DNA of 64,000 nt from JBNLBS01 sp050303415 (GTDB lineage: Bacteria; Pseudomonadota; Gammaproteobacteria; Methylococcales; Methylomonadaceae), in assembly GCA_050303415.1 (NCBI GenBank), contig JBNLBS010000007.1, forward strand, positions 124,001 to 188,000, given 5' to 3'. Positions 47,124-58,157 of the stretch are shown piece by piece; the stretch's first letter is position 1; each line of letters opens with the position of its first letter. Below the pieces are notes generated by a model. It saw only the letters and a program-made list of their open reading frames with translations, was not told the DNA's origin and searched no databases. The position numbers and the translations under genes are program-made.

Positions 47124-48076
47124 AAATAATAATTCTACAGATAGTTTTGGCTGTTTTCTCGACGTCTGCGTACGGGGAAATTAATGAACCGATAATGCCT
47201 ATTCCTGAGCCGGTGACCAGTTACCCCAAACGAGTCGAGCTGGGACGGTTTTTATTTAATGATGTGCGTCTGTCAAATGGAGCCCAGGTTTCCTGTGCCA
47301 GTTGTCATGCTTTGGGCTACGGTGGGGCAGATGGGCAAATGATTTCAACCGGTGTAAAAGGGCGAAAAGGAAGTATTAATTCGCCGTCGATATTTAATTG
47401 TGCGTTGAATTTTCGTCAATTCTGGAATGGCAGGGCAGTAGATTTACTGCAACAACTTGATGGTCCGATCAGCAACCCTAATGAAATGGACTTCAGCTGG
47501 CAACAGACTTTAAATATACTGGCAGAAGATCCGTTTTATCTGGAGATGTTTAATGCGGCTTATAAACAAGGCTTATCAATTGATAATATAAAAGATGCGT
47601 TGGTGAGTTATGAAAAAAGCCTGTTAACACCAAACAGTCGATTTGATTTGTTTTTAAAAGGTGATCTTAATGCGATAACGGATGATGAAAAGGCCGGCTA
47701 TATCCTGTTTAAGGAATACGGTTGTGTTTCCTGTCACCAAGGTATAGCTGTGGGCGGGAATCTGTTTCAGAAATTTGGCGTCTTTGGCGACTATTTTGTC
47801 GATAGAGGCAATATTACAGAGGCGGATTTAGGCCGCTTTGCGGTGACTAAAGTTGAGCAGGATCGCTATGTTTTCAAGGTGCCTTCTTTAAGAAATGTTG
47901 CTTTAACAGCGCCTTATTTCCATGATGGTCAGGTACAAAATCTGTCGGAAGCGGTAATGATTATGATGCGTTATCAACTGGGTCGAGTTCCTGAACAAGG
48001 GGATATTAGAAAAATTGTCCTGTTCTTGAATACGTTGACAGGCCAATACCAAGGACAAACATTGTGGAAAAAATAA
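47120..48076 (+). CDS. Dihaem cytochrome c peroxidase / MauG family protein
   Basis: A 318-residue exported protein (signal peptide to about TSAYGE). It has two CxxCH motifs, CASCHALGYGG near residue 59 and CVSCHQGIAVGG near residue 202, and the conserved RAVDLLQQLDGPISNPNEM and FKVPSLRNVALTAPYFHDG segments. It could be a periplasmic peroxidase or a MauG-type cofactor-modifying enzyme. It overlaps glcF by 4 bases and the GGDEF-EAL gene by 13, so the four genes from glcE onward may form an operon. Confidence 0.9.
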   Translation: MKIIILQIVLAVFSTSAYGEINEPIMPIPEPVTSYPKRVELGRFLFNDVRLSNGAQVSCASCHALGYGGADGQMISTGVKGRKGSINSPSIFNCALNFRQFWNGRAVDLLQQLDGPISNPNEMDFSWQQTLNILAEDPFYLEMFNAAYKQGLSIDNIKDALVSYEKSLLTPNSRFDLFLKGDLNAITDDEKAGYILFKEYGCVSCHQGIAVGGNLFQKFGVFGDYFVDRGNITEADLGRFAVTKVEQDRYVFKVPSLRNVALTAPYFHDGQVQNLSEAVMIMMRYQLGRVPEQGDIRKIVLFLNTLTGQYQGQTLWKK

Positions 48077-50931
48077 AGGCAACGATCTCTCCTGTCGTAC
48101 TGTTTTTTTTGTTTTGGACGGTTATAGCAACGCTGTTGTTCTTGAACTCTCAGGTCAATTATTTGCATCACCTGAATCAAACGGATCGTATCAGAAATAT
48201 TCAGGAACAAACATCGATCCTGATCAGAGATTTATTGTTGGTCGAAAAAAGTCGTTTTAGTCATTATGATTCGGTCACAGAGAGTCAAAAAACCTTAATG
48301 AATTTAGCGAAGCAGTTGTCTGACCAAGAGCCATTGGAGCTTGAATTAAAAACAACCGTTAAACAACTCATTCAACAGGTTGATTCTTTTAAGTCAGAAT
48401 ATGCGTTGTATCGTAATTCCCTAGTGTACTTTCCTAAAGGCGTTCAGCACTTACGCTTTTTGGAAGGCAGTGAAAAAAAAATTTCACAAGAATTTATTCA
48501 ACAGCTAATAGCGCTTGAAAGACAGGTATTTCTGTTTAATGTCGATAATCACCTGATCGATCATGATAATTTATTAAGGCAATTTTCTGCAGTCACAAAT
48601 ACGGCAAAAAAATTGCCGGATGAATATGCTGAATCTGCTTTAGTATTATTAAAACATGCAGATATTTTGATTTCACATTATTCACAATTAAAGTCGATTA
48701 ACCAACGATTATTAAAATCAGACATCGTACAACAAACACATGCCTTGTTAAGTCGATATAAAGTTGCATTTCAGCGCCAAGTTGACCGGAGTGCCCAGGT
48801 CAGAAATGCCTTTTATTTAGTGTCTTTATTATTAATGGCAATTGTAGTGGTGACCATTTCCAGGTTGAGGTTGAGCCTGGACAAAATGCAGGAAAGCGAA
48901 CAGCGATTGCGGCAAGTGGCCGATAACGCGCCGGTTATGTTGTGGATGACGAACACTGAAGGTCGTTTGGTTTTTACTAATCAACGCTGGGAGCAAGAAC
49001 ACAAAAGCGGTTTTTGTAAAGATAGAAATATTTATTCCGACAGTTGTTTGGACCAAGTGCATCCGGACGACAGAGAAAATTTACAATTGCATTATAAGGA
49101 CCAAAAACACAGTAACGAAGTATCGGTTATTCAGTATAGAGTTGCTGATGGACAGGGGGGGTACTCATATTGGTTGGAAAATCTGGTTAATCGCTTTTCA
49201 GTTGAAGGTGAGCACATAGGTTATATCAGTTCAATTATCGATATAAGTCATCAAAAACAATTGGAAGATGAAGTCCAGTTGGCAGCCATGGTTTTTGAAT
49301 ATAGTTTGCAGGGCATTATCTTAACGGATAAGGAAAATAAAATAATTAAGGTTAATCATTCGTTTACCGAAATGACCGGTTATCAGGAACAGGAGGTATT
49401 GGGCAAGGAACCGGATGTTTTAAATTCAGGTATGCAAAGTACTGAATTTTATGAAATTATCCTGAAGGAATTGCTGGTCAGAGGGACTTGGCAGGGAGAG
49501 GTCTATAATCAGCGAAAAAACGGAGAGATTTTCCCGGAATGGCTTACCATGGTTGCCGTTAAAAATGATGCCAAAGAAATAACCCATTATATTTCCATCT
49601 TTAATGATATTACCGAAAAGAAAAAAGCGGCGGAGGATATTAATTTCCTGGCCCATTACGATGTTTTAACCCGTCTGCCTAACCGAACCATGTTTAATGA
49701 CAGGCTGGAACATGCGCTATTGCATGCCAAACGCAATAAGCACAGTGTGGCACTGCTGTTCCTGGATCTGGATCGATTTAAAGTGGTTAATGACAGTATG
49801 GGGCATGGGGCAGGGGATGAGCTGTTAAAACAAGTGGCTCGGGATTTGCGACACTGTGTTAGAGAAACCGATACTGTGGCGCGTTTAGGCGGTGATGAAT
49901 TCACCGTAGTCCTGGAGGATGTTAACGAAGAAGTCAGCCGTATTTGCCCGATTGTGGCGGATAAGATTATCCAGGCCTTGTCCAGAGAATATTTGATAAA
50001 CGATAAAAAGGTCTTTATCGGTGTAAGTATTGGTATAGCGGTCTATCCGGAAGATGGGGGCACTATCGAGCAACTGCTGCAGCGGGCCGATATGGCAATG
50101 TATCATGCCAAAGAGCAGGGACGTAATATTTTTCGTTTTTATTCATCCGAACTTAATGAACAAGTACAGGAAAAGCTTTATCTGGAAACGGAATTGCGTC
50201 AGGCAATTGATCGAAATCAACTGTTTTTGCATTATCAACCTCAATACAGACTCAGCGATCAGACGATAATTGGTTTTGAAGCCTTATTACGCTGGCAGCA
50301 TCCGAAAATAGGGGAGATTCCTCCTGATCAGTTTGTTTGTATTGCCGAAGAATCCGGTCTAATTCTGGAAATGGGCGAATGGGTGTTAAAGACTGCAGCC
50401 AGTCAGTTGGTGCAATGGCAACGGCAAAGTCAATCGAACTTATCGATGTCAATTAATGTCTCTGTTAAGCAGCTGGAACGGGAAGGCTTTGTCGAGGCTG
50501 TTCAGCAAACACTGGTGGAAACCGGCTTATCGCCTGAATGTATTGAGTTGGAAGTGACAGAAAGTATTTTTCTGGATGAAGACTCCATTACCCTTAAGCT
50601 GCTGAATCAATTGGATCGGTTGGGGGTTCAACTTGCTATGGACGATTTTGGTACCGGTTATTCAAATATGAGTTACCTGAAAAAACTACCGATAGACAGG
50701 ATTAAAATAGATAGGTGTTTTGTTTCTGAGTTGCCTAATGATGAAGATGATATGGCGATAGTCTGCGCGGTGATTGATATTGCCAGACACTTTAAAATTG
50801 GCGTGATTGCCGAAGGTATCGATCAGCAGGAACAGGCGGAATATTTGCTGAAACAGGGGTGTGATATCGGTCAAGGCTATTTTTACAGCAAACCATTGTC
50901 GGCCGAAGAAGCGAGTAAATTAATTGTTTAA
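48064..50931 (+). CDS. Membrane sensor with PAS, GGDEF and EAL domains
   Basis: A 955-residue protein starting at GTG, inside the end of the previous gene. Order: membrane helix (residues 10-30); periplasmic helical domain of about 220 residues resembling DAHL sensors (LIRDLLLVEKSRFSHYDSV); second membrane helix (LVSLLLMAIVVVTI). Then two PAS domains (NAPVMLWMTNTEGRLVFTN; KEN...VNHSFTEMTGYQEQEV), GGDEF (RLGGDEFTVVLE intact) and EAL (GFEALLRWQHP, then the LEVTES and AMDDFGTGYSN motifs intact). It may make or degrade c-di-GMP, and the balance cannot be read from sequence. Confidence 0.93.
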   Translation: MEKIKATISPVVLFFLFWTVIATLLFLNSQVNYLHHLNQTDRIRNIQEQTSILIRDLLLVEKSRFSHYDSVTESQKTLMNLAKQLSDQEPLELELKTTVKQLIQQVDSFKSEYALYRNSLVYFPKGVQHLRFLEGSEKKISQEFIQQLIALERQVFLFNVDNHLIDHDNLLRQFSAVTNTAKKLPDEYAESALVLLKHADILISHYSQLKSINQRLLKSDIVQQTHALLSRYKVAFQRQVDRSAQVRNAFYLVSLLLMAIVVVTISRLRLSLDKMQESEQRLRQVADNAPVMLWMTNTEGRLVFTNQRWEQEHKSGFCKDRNIYSDSCLDQVHPDDRENLQLHYKDQKHSNEVSVIQYRVADGQGGYSYWLENLVNRFSVEGEHIGYISSIIDISHQKQLEDEVQLAAMVFEYSLQGIILTDKENKIIKVNHSFTEMTGYQEQEVLGKEPDVLNSGMQSTEFYEIILKELLVRGTWQGEVYNQRKNGEIFPEWLTMVAVKNDAKEITHYISIFNDITEKKKAAEDINFLAHYDVLTRLPNRTMFNDRLEHALLHAKRNKHSVALLFLDLDRFKVVNDSMGHGAGDELLKQVARDLRHCVRETDTVARLGGDEFTVVLEDVNEEVSRICPIVADKIIQALSREYLINDKKVFIGVSIGIAVYPEDGGTIEQLLQRADMAMYHAKEQGRNIFRFYSSELNEQVQEKLYLETELRQAIDRNQLFLHYQPQYRLSDQTIIGFEALLRWQHPKIGEIPPDQFVCIAEESGLILEMGEWVLKTAASQLVQWQRQSQSNLSMSINVSVKQLEREGFVEAVQQTLVETGLSPECIELEVTESIFLDEDSITLKLLNQLDRLGVQLAMDDFGTGYSNMSYLKKLPIDRIKIDRCFVSELPNDEDDMAIVCAVIDIARHFKIGVIAEGIDQQEQAEYLLKQGCDIGQGYFYSKPLSAEEASKLIV

Positions 50932-50964
50932 AATAGAAATAGGTTATAATGGTCAGCTAAATTG

Positions 50965-50993
50965 AGCCCTGGTCTCCAGACTGGGGCTTTTTT
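50965..50993 (+). terminator. Terminator after the GGDEF-EAL gene
   Basis: An AGCCC...GGGCT hairpin with an extended TGGTCT/AGACTG stem is followed by a TTTTTT run, 34 bases after the stop. Confidence 0.85.
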
Positions 50994-51079
50994 GTTATTA
51001 AGAAAGTAATAAACAGATATTTTATTGCGCAGTAATGGGAGCAATGTCTATTGTTCCCACAAGAAGTAGAAATAAACTT

Positions 51080-52435
51080 ATGACACAAAAACTTTTTATT
51101 CAGACCAATGGTTGTCAGATGAATGAGTATGATTCCGATAAGATGCGGGATGTACTCATGGCGTCACATGGTATGGAGCTTACACAAATACCTGAAGAAG
51201 CGGATGTTTTGTTATTAAACACCTGTTCAATCAGGGAAAAAGCACAGGAAAAAGTGTTTTCATCGATTGGTCGTTGGCGCAAAATTAAGGAAAAGCGTCC
51301 TGATGTGGTTATTGGTGTGGGTGGTTGTGTCGCCAGTCAGGAAGGTGAAGCCATTCAAAAACGCGCACCGTATGTTGATATTGTTTTTGGTCCCCAGACA
51401 CTGCACCGGCTGCCTGCATTATTAGATGATGTACGTCACGGCAAAAAGCACGTGGTGGATATTTCCTTTCCTGAAATCGAGAAATTTGATGCATTGCCTG
51501 AACCTAAAGCAGAGGGCGCGAAAGCTTTTGTTTCGGTTATGGAGGGTTGCAGCAAATATTGTACTTTTTGTGTGGTGCCATACACCCGTGGTGAGGAAAT
51601 CAGCCGTCCTGTAGATGATGTTATCGCTGAAATAACTGTACTGGCTAAAAACGGGGTTAGGGAAATTAACCTGTTGGGGCAGAATGTCAATGCCTATCGA
51701 GGTGAAACGGACGATGGTGATATTGCCGATTTTGCCATGCTTTTGCATTATGTCGCCGCTGTTGACGGGATTGACCGTATCCGTTTTACTACCTCGCATC
51801 CTGTCGAGTTTACCGATGACTTGATTACTGCGTTTGAAGAAATTCCGGAATTGGTTAATCACCTGCATTTACCGGTGCAAAGCGGCAGTGACCGCATTCT
51901 TAAGGCAATGAAAAGAGGGCATACCCGTGCCGACTACATCAACACCATTAATAAGTTAAAGAAGGTTCGTCCCGGAATCAGCCTGTCATCCGATTTTATT
52001 ATTGGTTTCCCCGGCGAAACTGAGCAGGATTTTGAAGATACGATGTCTTTGATAGACGAGATTGGTTACGACTTTTCCTTTAGCTTTATCTACAGTGCAC
52101 GCCCTGGTACACCGGCAGCTGAATTTCCTGACGATGTCGATGAAGAAACCAAAAAGCAGCGTTTGCAGCGTTTGAAGAAACGAATTGACGACAATGCTAT
52201 GGCGATTTCAGAGCAAATGGTGGGGACGGTGCAGACTATTCTGGTTGATGGGCAGTCAAAAAAGAACCAGCTGCAAATGCAGGGCAGAACAGAAAACAAT
52301 CGGGTGGTGAATTTTATCGGTCACCCGCGGTTGACCGGTCAGTTTGTTGATGTCACCATAACGGAAGCTCTACCAAATTCCTTGCGTGGTCGACTGGTTG
52401 AGTCGTCTGTTGACAAGATTATTGCCAGTAACTGA
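51080..52435 (+). CDS. miaB: tRNA-2-methylthio-N6-dimethylallyladenosine synthase
   Basis: MiaB is a radical-SAM methylthiotransferase that modifies A37 of tRNAs reading UNN codons. It shows the N-terminal cluster domain ([17 protein letters not shown]), the radical-SAM motif [20 protein letters not shown] and a C-terminal TRAM domain ([16 protein letters not shown]). I start at the ATG at 51080 (451 residues), where family similarity begins, rather than at 51035. It heads the conserved miaB-phoH-ybeY-corC run. Confidence 0.96.
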   Translation: MTQKLFIQTNGCQMNEYDSDKMRDVLMASHGMELTQIPEEADVLLLNTCSIREKAQEKVFSSIGRWRKIKEKRPDVVIGVGGCVASQEGEAIQKRAPYVDIVFGPQTLHRLPALLDDVRHGKKHVVDISFPEIEKFDALPEPKAEGAKAFVSVMEGCSKYCTFCVVPYTRGEEISRPVDDVIAEITVLAKNGVREINLLGQNVNAYRGETDDGDIADFAMLLHYVAAVDGIDRIRFTTSHPVEFTDDLITAFEEIPELVNHLHLPVQSGSDRILKAMKRGHTRADYINTINKLKKVRPGISLSSDFIIGFPGETEQDFEDTMSLIDEIGYDFSFSFIYSARPGTPAAEFPDDVDEETKKQRLQRLKKRIDDNAMAISEQMVGTVQTILVDGQSKKNQLQMQGRTENNRVVNFIGHPRLTGQFVDVTITEALPNSLRGRLVESSVDKIIASN

Positions 52436-52438
52436 TTG

Positions 52439-53416
52439 ATGTATAGTCAAGACTTAACCTTATTACCTGCAGATAATCAACGTTTATCTAATCTGTGTGG
52501 TCAATTTGATGCCCATATCCGTTTAATTGAACAACGATTGCAGGTGGAAATATCCAACCGCGGTAATCAATTTAAAATTTCCGGTGACAACCAAGCCGTT
52601 AAAGCAGCGTGTGCGCTAGTGAAAAAATTATTTGCCAATACGGAAAGCGAGCAGTTAAATCCGGAACAGGTACATTTATCCATGCAAGATGCCAGTATTG
52701 AAGAAATTTTGACCGAGGATCCCGGACAGGCTAAGGATCAGGGGGAATTGGTCTTTATTAAAACCAAGCGTGGAGTGATTAAAGGCCGGGGGCCGAATCA
52801 GCAGGGTTATCTTAAAAAGATTTTAAGCCACGATATAAACTTTGGTGTCGGTCCGGCCGGGACCGGTAAGACTTATTTAGCTGTGGCTTGTGCGGTTGAA
52901 GCGTTGCAGTCAGAAAAAGTGCGCCGAATTATCCTGGTAAGGCCGGCTGTCGAAGCGGGCGAAAAACTGGGTTTTTTGCCCGGCGATATGGCGCAAAAAG
53001 TTGACCCTTATCTGCGTCCTTTATATGATGCCTTATACGAAATGCTGGGGTTTGAACGAGCTGAAAAGTTGATTGATAAAGGCGTTATCGAGGTGGCACC
53101 GCTGGCATTTATGCGCGGACGCACATTAAACGACTCCTTTATTATTCTTGATGAAGCACAAAACACCACCACAGAACAAATCAAAATGTTTTTAACCCGG
53201 GTCGGTTTCGGTTCCACTGCGGTTGTAACCGGCGATGTTACCCAGATTGATTTACCATCGGAAAAAATGTCCGGCTTACAACATGTTCTAAAAGTTTTAA
53301 AAGATGTTGAAGGCATCAGCTATACCTTTTTTGATGTGCGAGATGTGGTTAGACATCCGCTGGTTCAGCGTATTGTTTCGGCATACGAAAGTTATGAGAA
53401 AAAGCACAATAAATAA
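52439..53416 (+). CDS. ybeZ: PhoH-like ATPase (YbeZ)
   Basis: A 325-residue PhoH-family protein with Walker A (FGVGPAGTGKTYLAVACAVE), the VRPAVEAGEKLGFLPGDMAQKVDPYLRPLY-type region and Walker B (SFIILDEAQNTT). YbeZ works with the RNase YbeY in rRNA maturation. The ATG at 52439 lies 3 bases after the miaB stop. Its last base is shared with the first base of ybeY. Confidence 0.95.
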   Translation: MYSQDLTLLPADNQRLSNLCGQFDAHIRLIEQRLQVEISNRGNQFKISGDNQAVKAACALVKKLFANTESEQLNPEQVHLSMQDASIEEILTEDPGQAKDQGELVFIKTKRGVIKGRGPNQQGYLKKILSHDINFGVGPAGTGKTYLAVACAVEALQSEKVRRIILVRPAVEAGEKLGFLPGDMAQKVDPYLRPLYDALYEMLGFERAEKLIDKGVIEVAPLAFMRGRTLNDSFIILDEAQNTTTEQIKMFLTRVGFGSTAVVTGDVTQIDLPSEKMSGLQHVLKVLKDVEGISYTFFDVRDVVRHPLVQRIVSAYESYEKKHNK

Positions 53417-53874
53417 TGCACACGCTTGAGATACAGACGGCTACCAGCATAGCAGCAGTGCCCACTGAACAGGACTTCCAACGCTGGGTTGATGCCGCTT
53501 TGGCGGGTAAGCAGGATTCGGCTGAAATTGTTATTCGGCTGGTTGATGAAGCGGAAAGCGCCCAGTTAAATGAGCAATATAGGCATAAACAGGGGCCAAC
53601 CAATATATTAAGCTTTCCGGTCGAAATTCCGGAAGGAATAGAATTAAATTTATTGGGCGATCTGGTGGTATGTGCGCCGGTTATTATTGCTCAGGCCAAC
53701 GAGCAAAAAAAGCCGGTTAATCATCATTGGGCGCATATTATTATTCACGGCGTATTGCATTTGCTCGGTTTTGACCATATAAAAGAAGAAGATGCCGAAT
53801 GCATGGAAACCGAAGAAATTAGAATTTTGAAAACATTACAAATAGATAATCCGTATACAGAGGTAGAAGATTAA
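53416..53874 (+). CDS. ybeY: Endoribonuclease YbeY
   Basis: YbeY is a zinc RNase for 16S rRNA 3' end maturation and ribosome quality control. The 152-residue protein has NEQYRHKQGPTNILSFPVE, LGDLVVCAPVI and the zinc motif HIIIHGVLHLLGFDH (H-x3-H-x5-H). It overlaps both neighbours by one base, indicating coupled translation within the miaB operon. Confidence 0.97.
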   Translation: MHTLEIQTATSIAAVPTEQDFQRWVDAALAGKQDSAEIVIRLVDEAESAQLNEQYRHKQGPTNILSFPVEIPEGIELNLLGDLVVCAPVIIAQANEQKKPVNHHWAHIIIHGVLHLLGFDHIKEEDAECMETEEIRILKTLQIDNPYTEVED

Positions 53875-54713
53875 TGAGTGACGAACAACCCCCAAGTAGT
53901 CAGCCCCAGCAGAAAGGCTTTTTTGACAAAATCAGCCAGCTTCTGACTGGGGAGCCGCAAGATCAGGATGACTTACTGGAAATTTTAAGAGAGTCAGAAG
54001 AGAAACGGTTATTGGGGCCTGATGCACTGTCCATGATAGAAGGTGTACTGCAGGTTTCAGAAATGCGTGCCGGCGATGTCATGATTCCGCGCGTACAAAT
54101 GGTGGTCGTACCGAAAGAAGCCGAATTGGCTGAAATATTCCCAGTGGTACTGGAATCGGCACATTCTCGTTTTCCGGTGATTGAAGAAGACCGGAGCCAG
54201 GTAGTGGGTATCTTGCTGGCCAAGGATCTACTGGCACATGCGTTGGAAAATAAAACCCTGAAGGTCGAAGAGATTATGCGACCGGCGACTATAGTCCCGG
54301 AAAGTAAGCGTCTTAATGTCTTGCTCAAAGAGTTCAGAACCAAGCGCAATCATATGGCGATAGTGGTCGATGAATATGGCACTACTGCCGGTTTACTAAC
54401 GATTGAAGACGTGCTGGAAAGAATTGTCGGTGAAATTGAAGATGAGCACGATCATCAGGAAGATGATTACATTGAACAGCGGAATGACAAGGAATATATC
54501 ATTAAAGCACTAACGCCCATTGATGATTTTGATGAAAAGTTCGGTACCGGTTTGGCCAGTGATGAATATGACACAGTAGGTGGCTTTATAGTCAACAAGT
54601 TGGAACATTTGCCGAAGAAGGGCGAAAAGGTCGTGCTGGATAACCTGCGTTTTGAAGTGATTAGTGCCGACAGGCGTCGGATTCATATGATTAAGCTGAA
54701 AATACTGGATTAA
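53874..54713 (+). CDS. corC: CorC/HlyC-family CBS-domain protein
   Basis: A 279-residue cytoplasmic protein with a CBS pair (MRAGDVMIPRVQMVVV onward and VEEIMRPATIVPESKRLN onward) and a C-terminal CorC/HlyC transporter-associated domain (DEYGTTAGLLTIEDVLERIVGEIEDEHD, then DEYDTVGGFIVNKL). Like E. coli CorC (YbeX) it lacks the membrane domain. It is tied to ribosome maturation or Mg/Co resistance. It is last in the miaB operon, starting at TAATG with ybeY, and precedes a strong terminator. Confidence 0.94.
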   Translation: MSDEQPPSSQPQQKGFFDKISQLLTGEPQDQDDLLEILRESEEKRLLGPDALSMIEGVLQVSEMRAGDVMIPRVQMVVVPKEAELAEIFPVVLESAHSRFPVIEEDRSQVVGILLAKDLLAHALENKTLKVEEIMRPATIVPESKRLNVLLKEFRTKRNHMAIVVDEYGTTAGLLTIEDVLERIVGEIEDEHDHQEDDYIEQRNDKEYIIKALTPIDDFDEKFGTGLASDEYDTVGGFIVNKLEHLPKKGEKVVLDNLRFEVISADRRRIHMIKLKILD

Positions 54714-54724
54714 TCCGCGAGCAT

Positions 54725-54762
54725 AAAAAAAGCCCTATCTCCAAGAGATAGGGCTTTTTTTT
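54725..54762. terminator. Bidirectional terminator between corC and aspC
   Basis: AGCCCTATCT and AGATAGGGCT arms around a short loop, with an A run on the left and a T run on the right. It ends transcription of both convergent genes. Confidence 0.92.
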
Positions 54763-54770
54763 ATTTGGAC

Positions 54771-55952
54771 TTAAATGGCTTGCTTGATTCTTGCCAGCGC
54801 ATTTTCCAGATTCTCCATACTGGTGGCAATGGAGATTCTGATATGTCCGGGACAGCCGAAAGCGGAGCCTGGAACCAGCGCAACACCGGCCTTTTCAATT
54901 AAATATTCGGCAAAATCCAGGTCGTTTTCAATACCTTCAAGGCGATCAATCAACTTTTCCACATTCGGGAACACATAAAAAGTACCGTCAGCTGTCAGGC
55001 AGCTAACACCGTCAATGGTGTTAAGTTCGTTCACCACATAGTCGTGACGCTTTTTAAATTCAACCAGCATGGTATCTATGCAGCTTTGGTCATCTGTTAG
55101 AGCCGTTTCCGCCGCGACCTGGGAGATTGAAGTCGGGTTGGAAGTGCTTTGTGATTGAATTTTGCGCATCGCACCAATTAAATCCGCCGGACCCGCCGCA
55201 TAACCAATTCGCCAGCCGGTCATTGAATAGGCTTTGGATACCCCGTTCAGCACCATAGTGCGCTCATATAACTCTGGGCAGGCATTTAAAATATTCACAA
55301 AGCTGCCTTTTTGCCACAGGATATGCTCATACATATCATCGGTAGCCACAATAATATTCGGGTAATTCGCTAATACTTCACCTAGCGCTTTTAATTCGTC
55401 CAAAGTATAAGCCACACCGGTCGGGTTGGACGGACTGTTGATAACAAATAAACGGGTTTTGTCGGTAATTGCGGCGCGTAACTGCTCGGCGCTAATCTTG
55501 AAATTCTGCGCTTGTGTCGCATTGACAATAACCGGGACACCGCCAGCCAACAGAGTCATATCAGGATAAGAAACCCAGTATGGGGCGGGAATAATGACTT
55601 CATCGCCATCATTCAAAAGTGCTTGAGCCAGGTTGTAAAAACTTTGTTTACCGCCGGAAGAGACCAGAATCTGGTTTAATTGATAATCTAAGCCGTTATC
55701 CTGCTTGAATTTGTTGATAATCGCCTGTTTTAAACTTGGAATACCGTCAACTGCGGTATACTTGGTAAAACCATTATCAATGGCTTTTACCGCCGCCGCT
55801 TTAATATGGTCAGGTGTATCAAAATCCGGTTCGCCCGCGCCTAATCCAATAATGTCTTTACCCGCAGCCCGCATTTCGGCAGCTCTGGCGGTAATAGCCA
55901 GGGTTGGAGATGGCTTAACTGCTTTGACTCTATCAGAAAGTGTAATGTTCAT
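54771..55952 (-). CDS. Aspartate/aromatic aminotransferase (class I, PLP-dependent)
   Basis: A 393-residue fold-type I aminotransferase of the bacterial Igamma aspartate aminotransferase group. It shows IGLGAGEPDFDTPDHIKAAA, VINSPSNPTGVAYTLDEL, the PLP-lysine region GVSKAYSMTGWRIGYAAGP and the C-terminal substrate Arg in CPGHIRISIATSMENL. The ATG at 55952 is chosen because similarity starts at MNITLSDRV; an ATG at 55991 adds an unrelated extension. It may act on aspartate or prephenate. It is divergent from uvrB. Confidence 0.93.
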   Translation of the reverse strand: MNITLSDRVKAVKPSPTLAITARAAEMRAAGKDIIGLGAGEPDFDTPDHIKAAAVKAIDNGFTKYTAVDGIPSLKQAIINKFKQDNGLDYQLNQILVSSGGKQSFYNLAQALLNDGDEVIIPAPYWVSYPDMTLLAGGVPVIVNATQAQNFKISAEQLRAAITDKTRLFVINSPSNPTGVAYTLDELKALGEVLANYPNIIVATDDMYEHILWQKGSFVNILNACPELYERTMVLNGVSKAYSMTGWRIGYAAGPADLIGAMRKIQSQSTSNPTSISQVAAETALTDDQSCIDTMLVEFKKRHDYVVNELNTIDGVSCLTADGTFYVFPNVEKLIDRLEGIENDLDFAEYLIEKAGVALVPGSAFGCPGHIRISIATSMENLENALARIKQAI

Positions 55953-56044
55953 AAGACCCCATTGTGAAAACAATATCCAAGATAACGCCAATTATACTCT
56001 ATGTATAATAGTGCTGTTAAGATTCTGCTGAAGAGACCTATTGA

Positions 56045-58051
56045 GTGAAAAAAGAATTTAAAATTCAAAGCCGGTTTAAACCGGCTGGCGATCAGCCCGA
56101 AGCCATTAAACAGCTGGTTGAAGGTCTGGGTGACGGGGAAGTTCATCAAACCTTATTGGGGGTGACCGGTTCCGGCAAAACCTTCACTATTGCCAATGTT
56201 ATCCAGCAAACCCAGCGCCCGGCAATGATTATGGCGCCCAATAAAACCCTGGCGGCACAGTTGTATGGGGAAATGAAAGAATTCTTTCCGCATAACAGCG
56301 TGGAATATTTTGTCTCCTACTATGATTATTATCAGCCGGAAGCCTATGTTCCGGCCTCCGATACCTTTATCGACAAAGATGCCTCGTTAAACGAACATAT
56401 AGAACAAATGCGGCTGTCGGCAACCAAGGCCCTGTTTGAACGCCAAGACACCATCGTTGTTGCCACCGTCTCGGCTATTTATGGATTGGGTGAGCCGGAA
56501 TCCTACTTTAAAATGGTCTTGCATCTGGTACAAGGCGATATGATCAATCAGCGCGATATATTGCGTCGACTGACAGAAATGCAATATACCCGGAACGATA
56601 TAGACCTCAGGCGGGCAACTTATCGGGTAAGAGGGGAAGTGATCGACATATTTCCAGCGGAATCGGAAGAGCAGGCATTAAGAGTTGAATTATTCGATGA
56701 TGAGGTCGAACGTTTATCGCTGTTCGACCCGTTAACCGGTGAAGTGATCAGCCGTATTGCTCGTTTCACCGTATACCCGAAAAACCATTATGTCACGCCC
56801 AGAGAGACGCTGCTCAGCGCAGTGGAAAATATCAAGATAGAACTTAAACAACGCCTGGAACAGCTGCGTTCAATCAACAAACTGGTCGAAGCACAAAGGC
56901 TGGAACAACGCACCCTGTTCGATATAGAAATGATACTGGAAGTGGGTTATTGCTCGGGGATTGAAAATTACTCCAGATACCTGTCTGGCCGCGGCGATGG
57001 CGAGTCACCGCCGACCATGTTCGACTACCTGCCCGATAATGCCATTGTCGTTATTGATGAAAGCCATGTCACCATTCCGCAGATTGGGGCTATGTATAAA
57101 GGTGATCGTTCGCGCAAGGAAACCCTGGTTGAATACGGCTTCAGGTTACCATCGGCGCTGGATAACCGGCCGTTAAAATTTGAAGAATTTGAGGCCAGAT
57201 CACCGCAAAGAATCTATGTCTCGGCAACCCCGGGACCCTATGAAAGAGAACATTCCGGCGTTTTTGTCGAACAAGTGGTCAGGCCAACCGGCTTGCTGGA
57301 TCCGGAAATAGAAGTCCGTCCGGCCAGCACACAGGTGGATGATTTATTATCCGAAATCAACAAACGTACAAAACTTAAAGAGCGGGTGTTAGTGACCACC
57401 TTAACCAAGCGAATGTCGGAAGATTTAACCGAATACCTGATGGAGCACGATGTAAAAGTGCGCTATCTGCATTCGGATATAGACACCGTAGAGCGGGTGG
57501 AAATAATCCGTGACCTCCGTCTGGGGCAGTTTGATGTACTGGTGGGCATTAACCTGTTAAGAGAAGGGCTGGATATCCCCGAAGTCTCACTGGTAGCCAT
57601 TTTAGATGCCGATAAAGAAGGCTTCCTGCGTTCGGTCGTTTCCCTGGTGCAAACTATCGGCCGTGCGGCCAGAAATGCCAACGGCAAAGCTATTTTATAT
57701 GGCGATAAAATCACCAACTCCATGCGCCTGGCGATAGATGAAACCGTCCGGCGCAGAGAAAAACAGCAACAATTTAACCGGGAAAAAGGCATACAGCCCA
57801 AAACCATTTTTAAATCAGTCACCGATATTATGCAGGTTGCCATACCGGGCTCAGGGCTTGACAGTGCAATAGGCAAGTCAAAAGTCGCCGAGTCCGTGGC
57901 AGAATATAAAGTCTTAACGCCCAGGCAGAAAGGCAAAAAAATCAAAGAACTGGAAGAAAAAATGTATCAGCATGCCAAAAACCTGGAATTTGAAGCGGCA
58001 GCGGCAGTCAGGGATGAGATCAAGGCATTGCAGGCGCAGTTGGATATTTAG
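56045..58051 (+). CDS. uvrB: Excinuclease ABC subunit B
   Basis: UvrB is the damage-verifying helicase-like subunit of nucleotide excision repair. The 668-residue protein, starting at GTG, has Walker A ([16 protein letters not shown]), the [12 protein letters not shown] beta-hairpin region and helicase motif VI ([20 protein letters not shown]). It ends in a UvrC-interacting UVR motif ([20 protein letters not shown]). Its last 219 coding bases and about 100 bases downstream recur, diverged, at 61317-61640. Confidence 0.98.
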   Translation: MKKEFKIQSRFKPAGDQPEAIKQLVEGLGDGEVHQTLLGVTGSGKTFTIANVIQQTQRPAMIMAPNKTLAAQLYGEMKEFFPHNSVEYFVSYYDYYQPEAYVPASDTFIDKDASLNEHIEQMRLSATKALFERQDTIVVATVSAIYGLGEPESYFKMVLHLVQGDMINQRDILRRLTEMQYTRNDIDLRRATYRVRGEVIDIFPAESEEQALRVELFDDEVERLSLFDPLTGEVISRIARFTVYPKNHYVTPRETLLSAVENIKIELKQRLEQLRSINKLVEAQRLEQRTLFDIEMILEVGYCSGIENYSRYLSGRGDGESPPTMFDYLPDNAIVVIDESHVTIPQIGAMYKGDRSRKETLVEYGFRLPSALDNRPLKFEEFEARSPQRIYVSATPGPYEREHSGVFVEQVVRPTGLLDPEIEVRPASTQVDDLLSEINKRTKLKERVLVTTLTKRMSEDLTEYLMEHDVKVRYLHSDIDTVERVEIIRDLRLGQFDVLVGINLLREGLDIPEVSLVAILDADKEGFLRSVVSLVQTIGRAARNANGKAILYGDKITNSMRLAIDETVRRREKQQQFNREKGIQPKTIFKSVTDIMQVAIPGSGLDSAIGKSKVAESVAEYKVLTPRQKGKKIKELEEKMYQHAKNLEFEAAAAVRDEIKALQAQLDI

Positions 58052-58157
58052 GGTGGGCGTAGAGATTAATAAATTGACATTAAATTTTCTAGTAACTAGA
58101 CTCTGTATAAAAGTATAGGTCAATTCGCCAGATTTTCCGGTTAATTTTAACTTACCT
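57833..58157 (+). repeat. Direct repeat copy 1: uvrB 3' end and downstream flank
   Basis: This segment, from the codons for [14 protein letters not shown] to about 105 bases past the uvrB stop, aligns along its length with 61317-61640. The encoded 71 residues differ only by conservative changes (S/T, V/A, V/I, R/K, N/D), while many third positions differ. The shared noncoding flank includes CTAGTAACTAGACTCTGT. Confidence 0.9.
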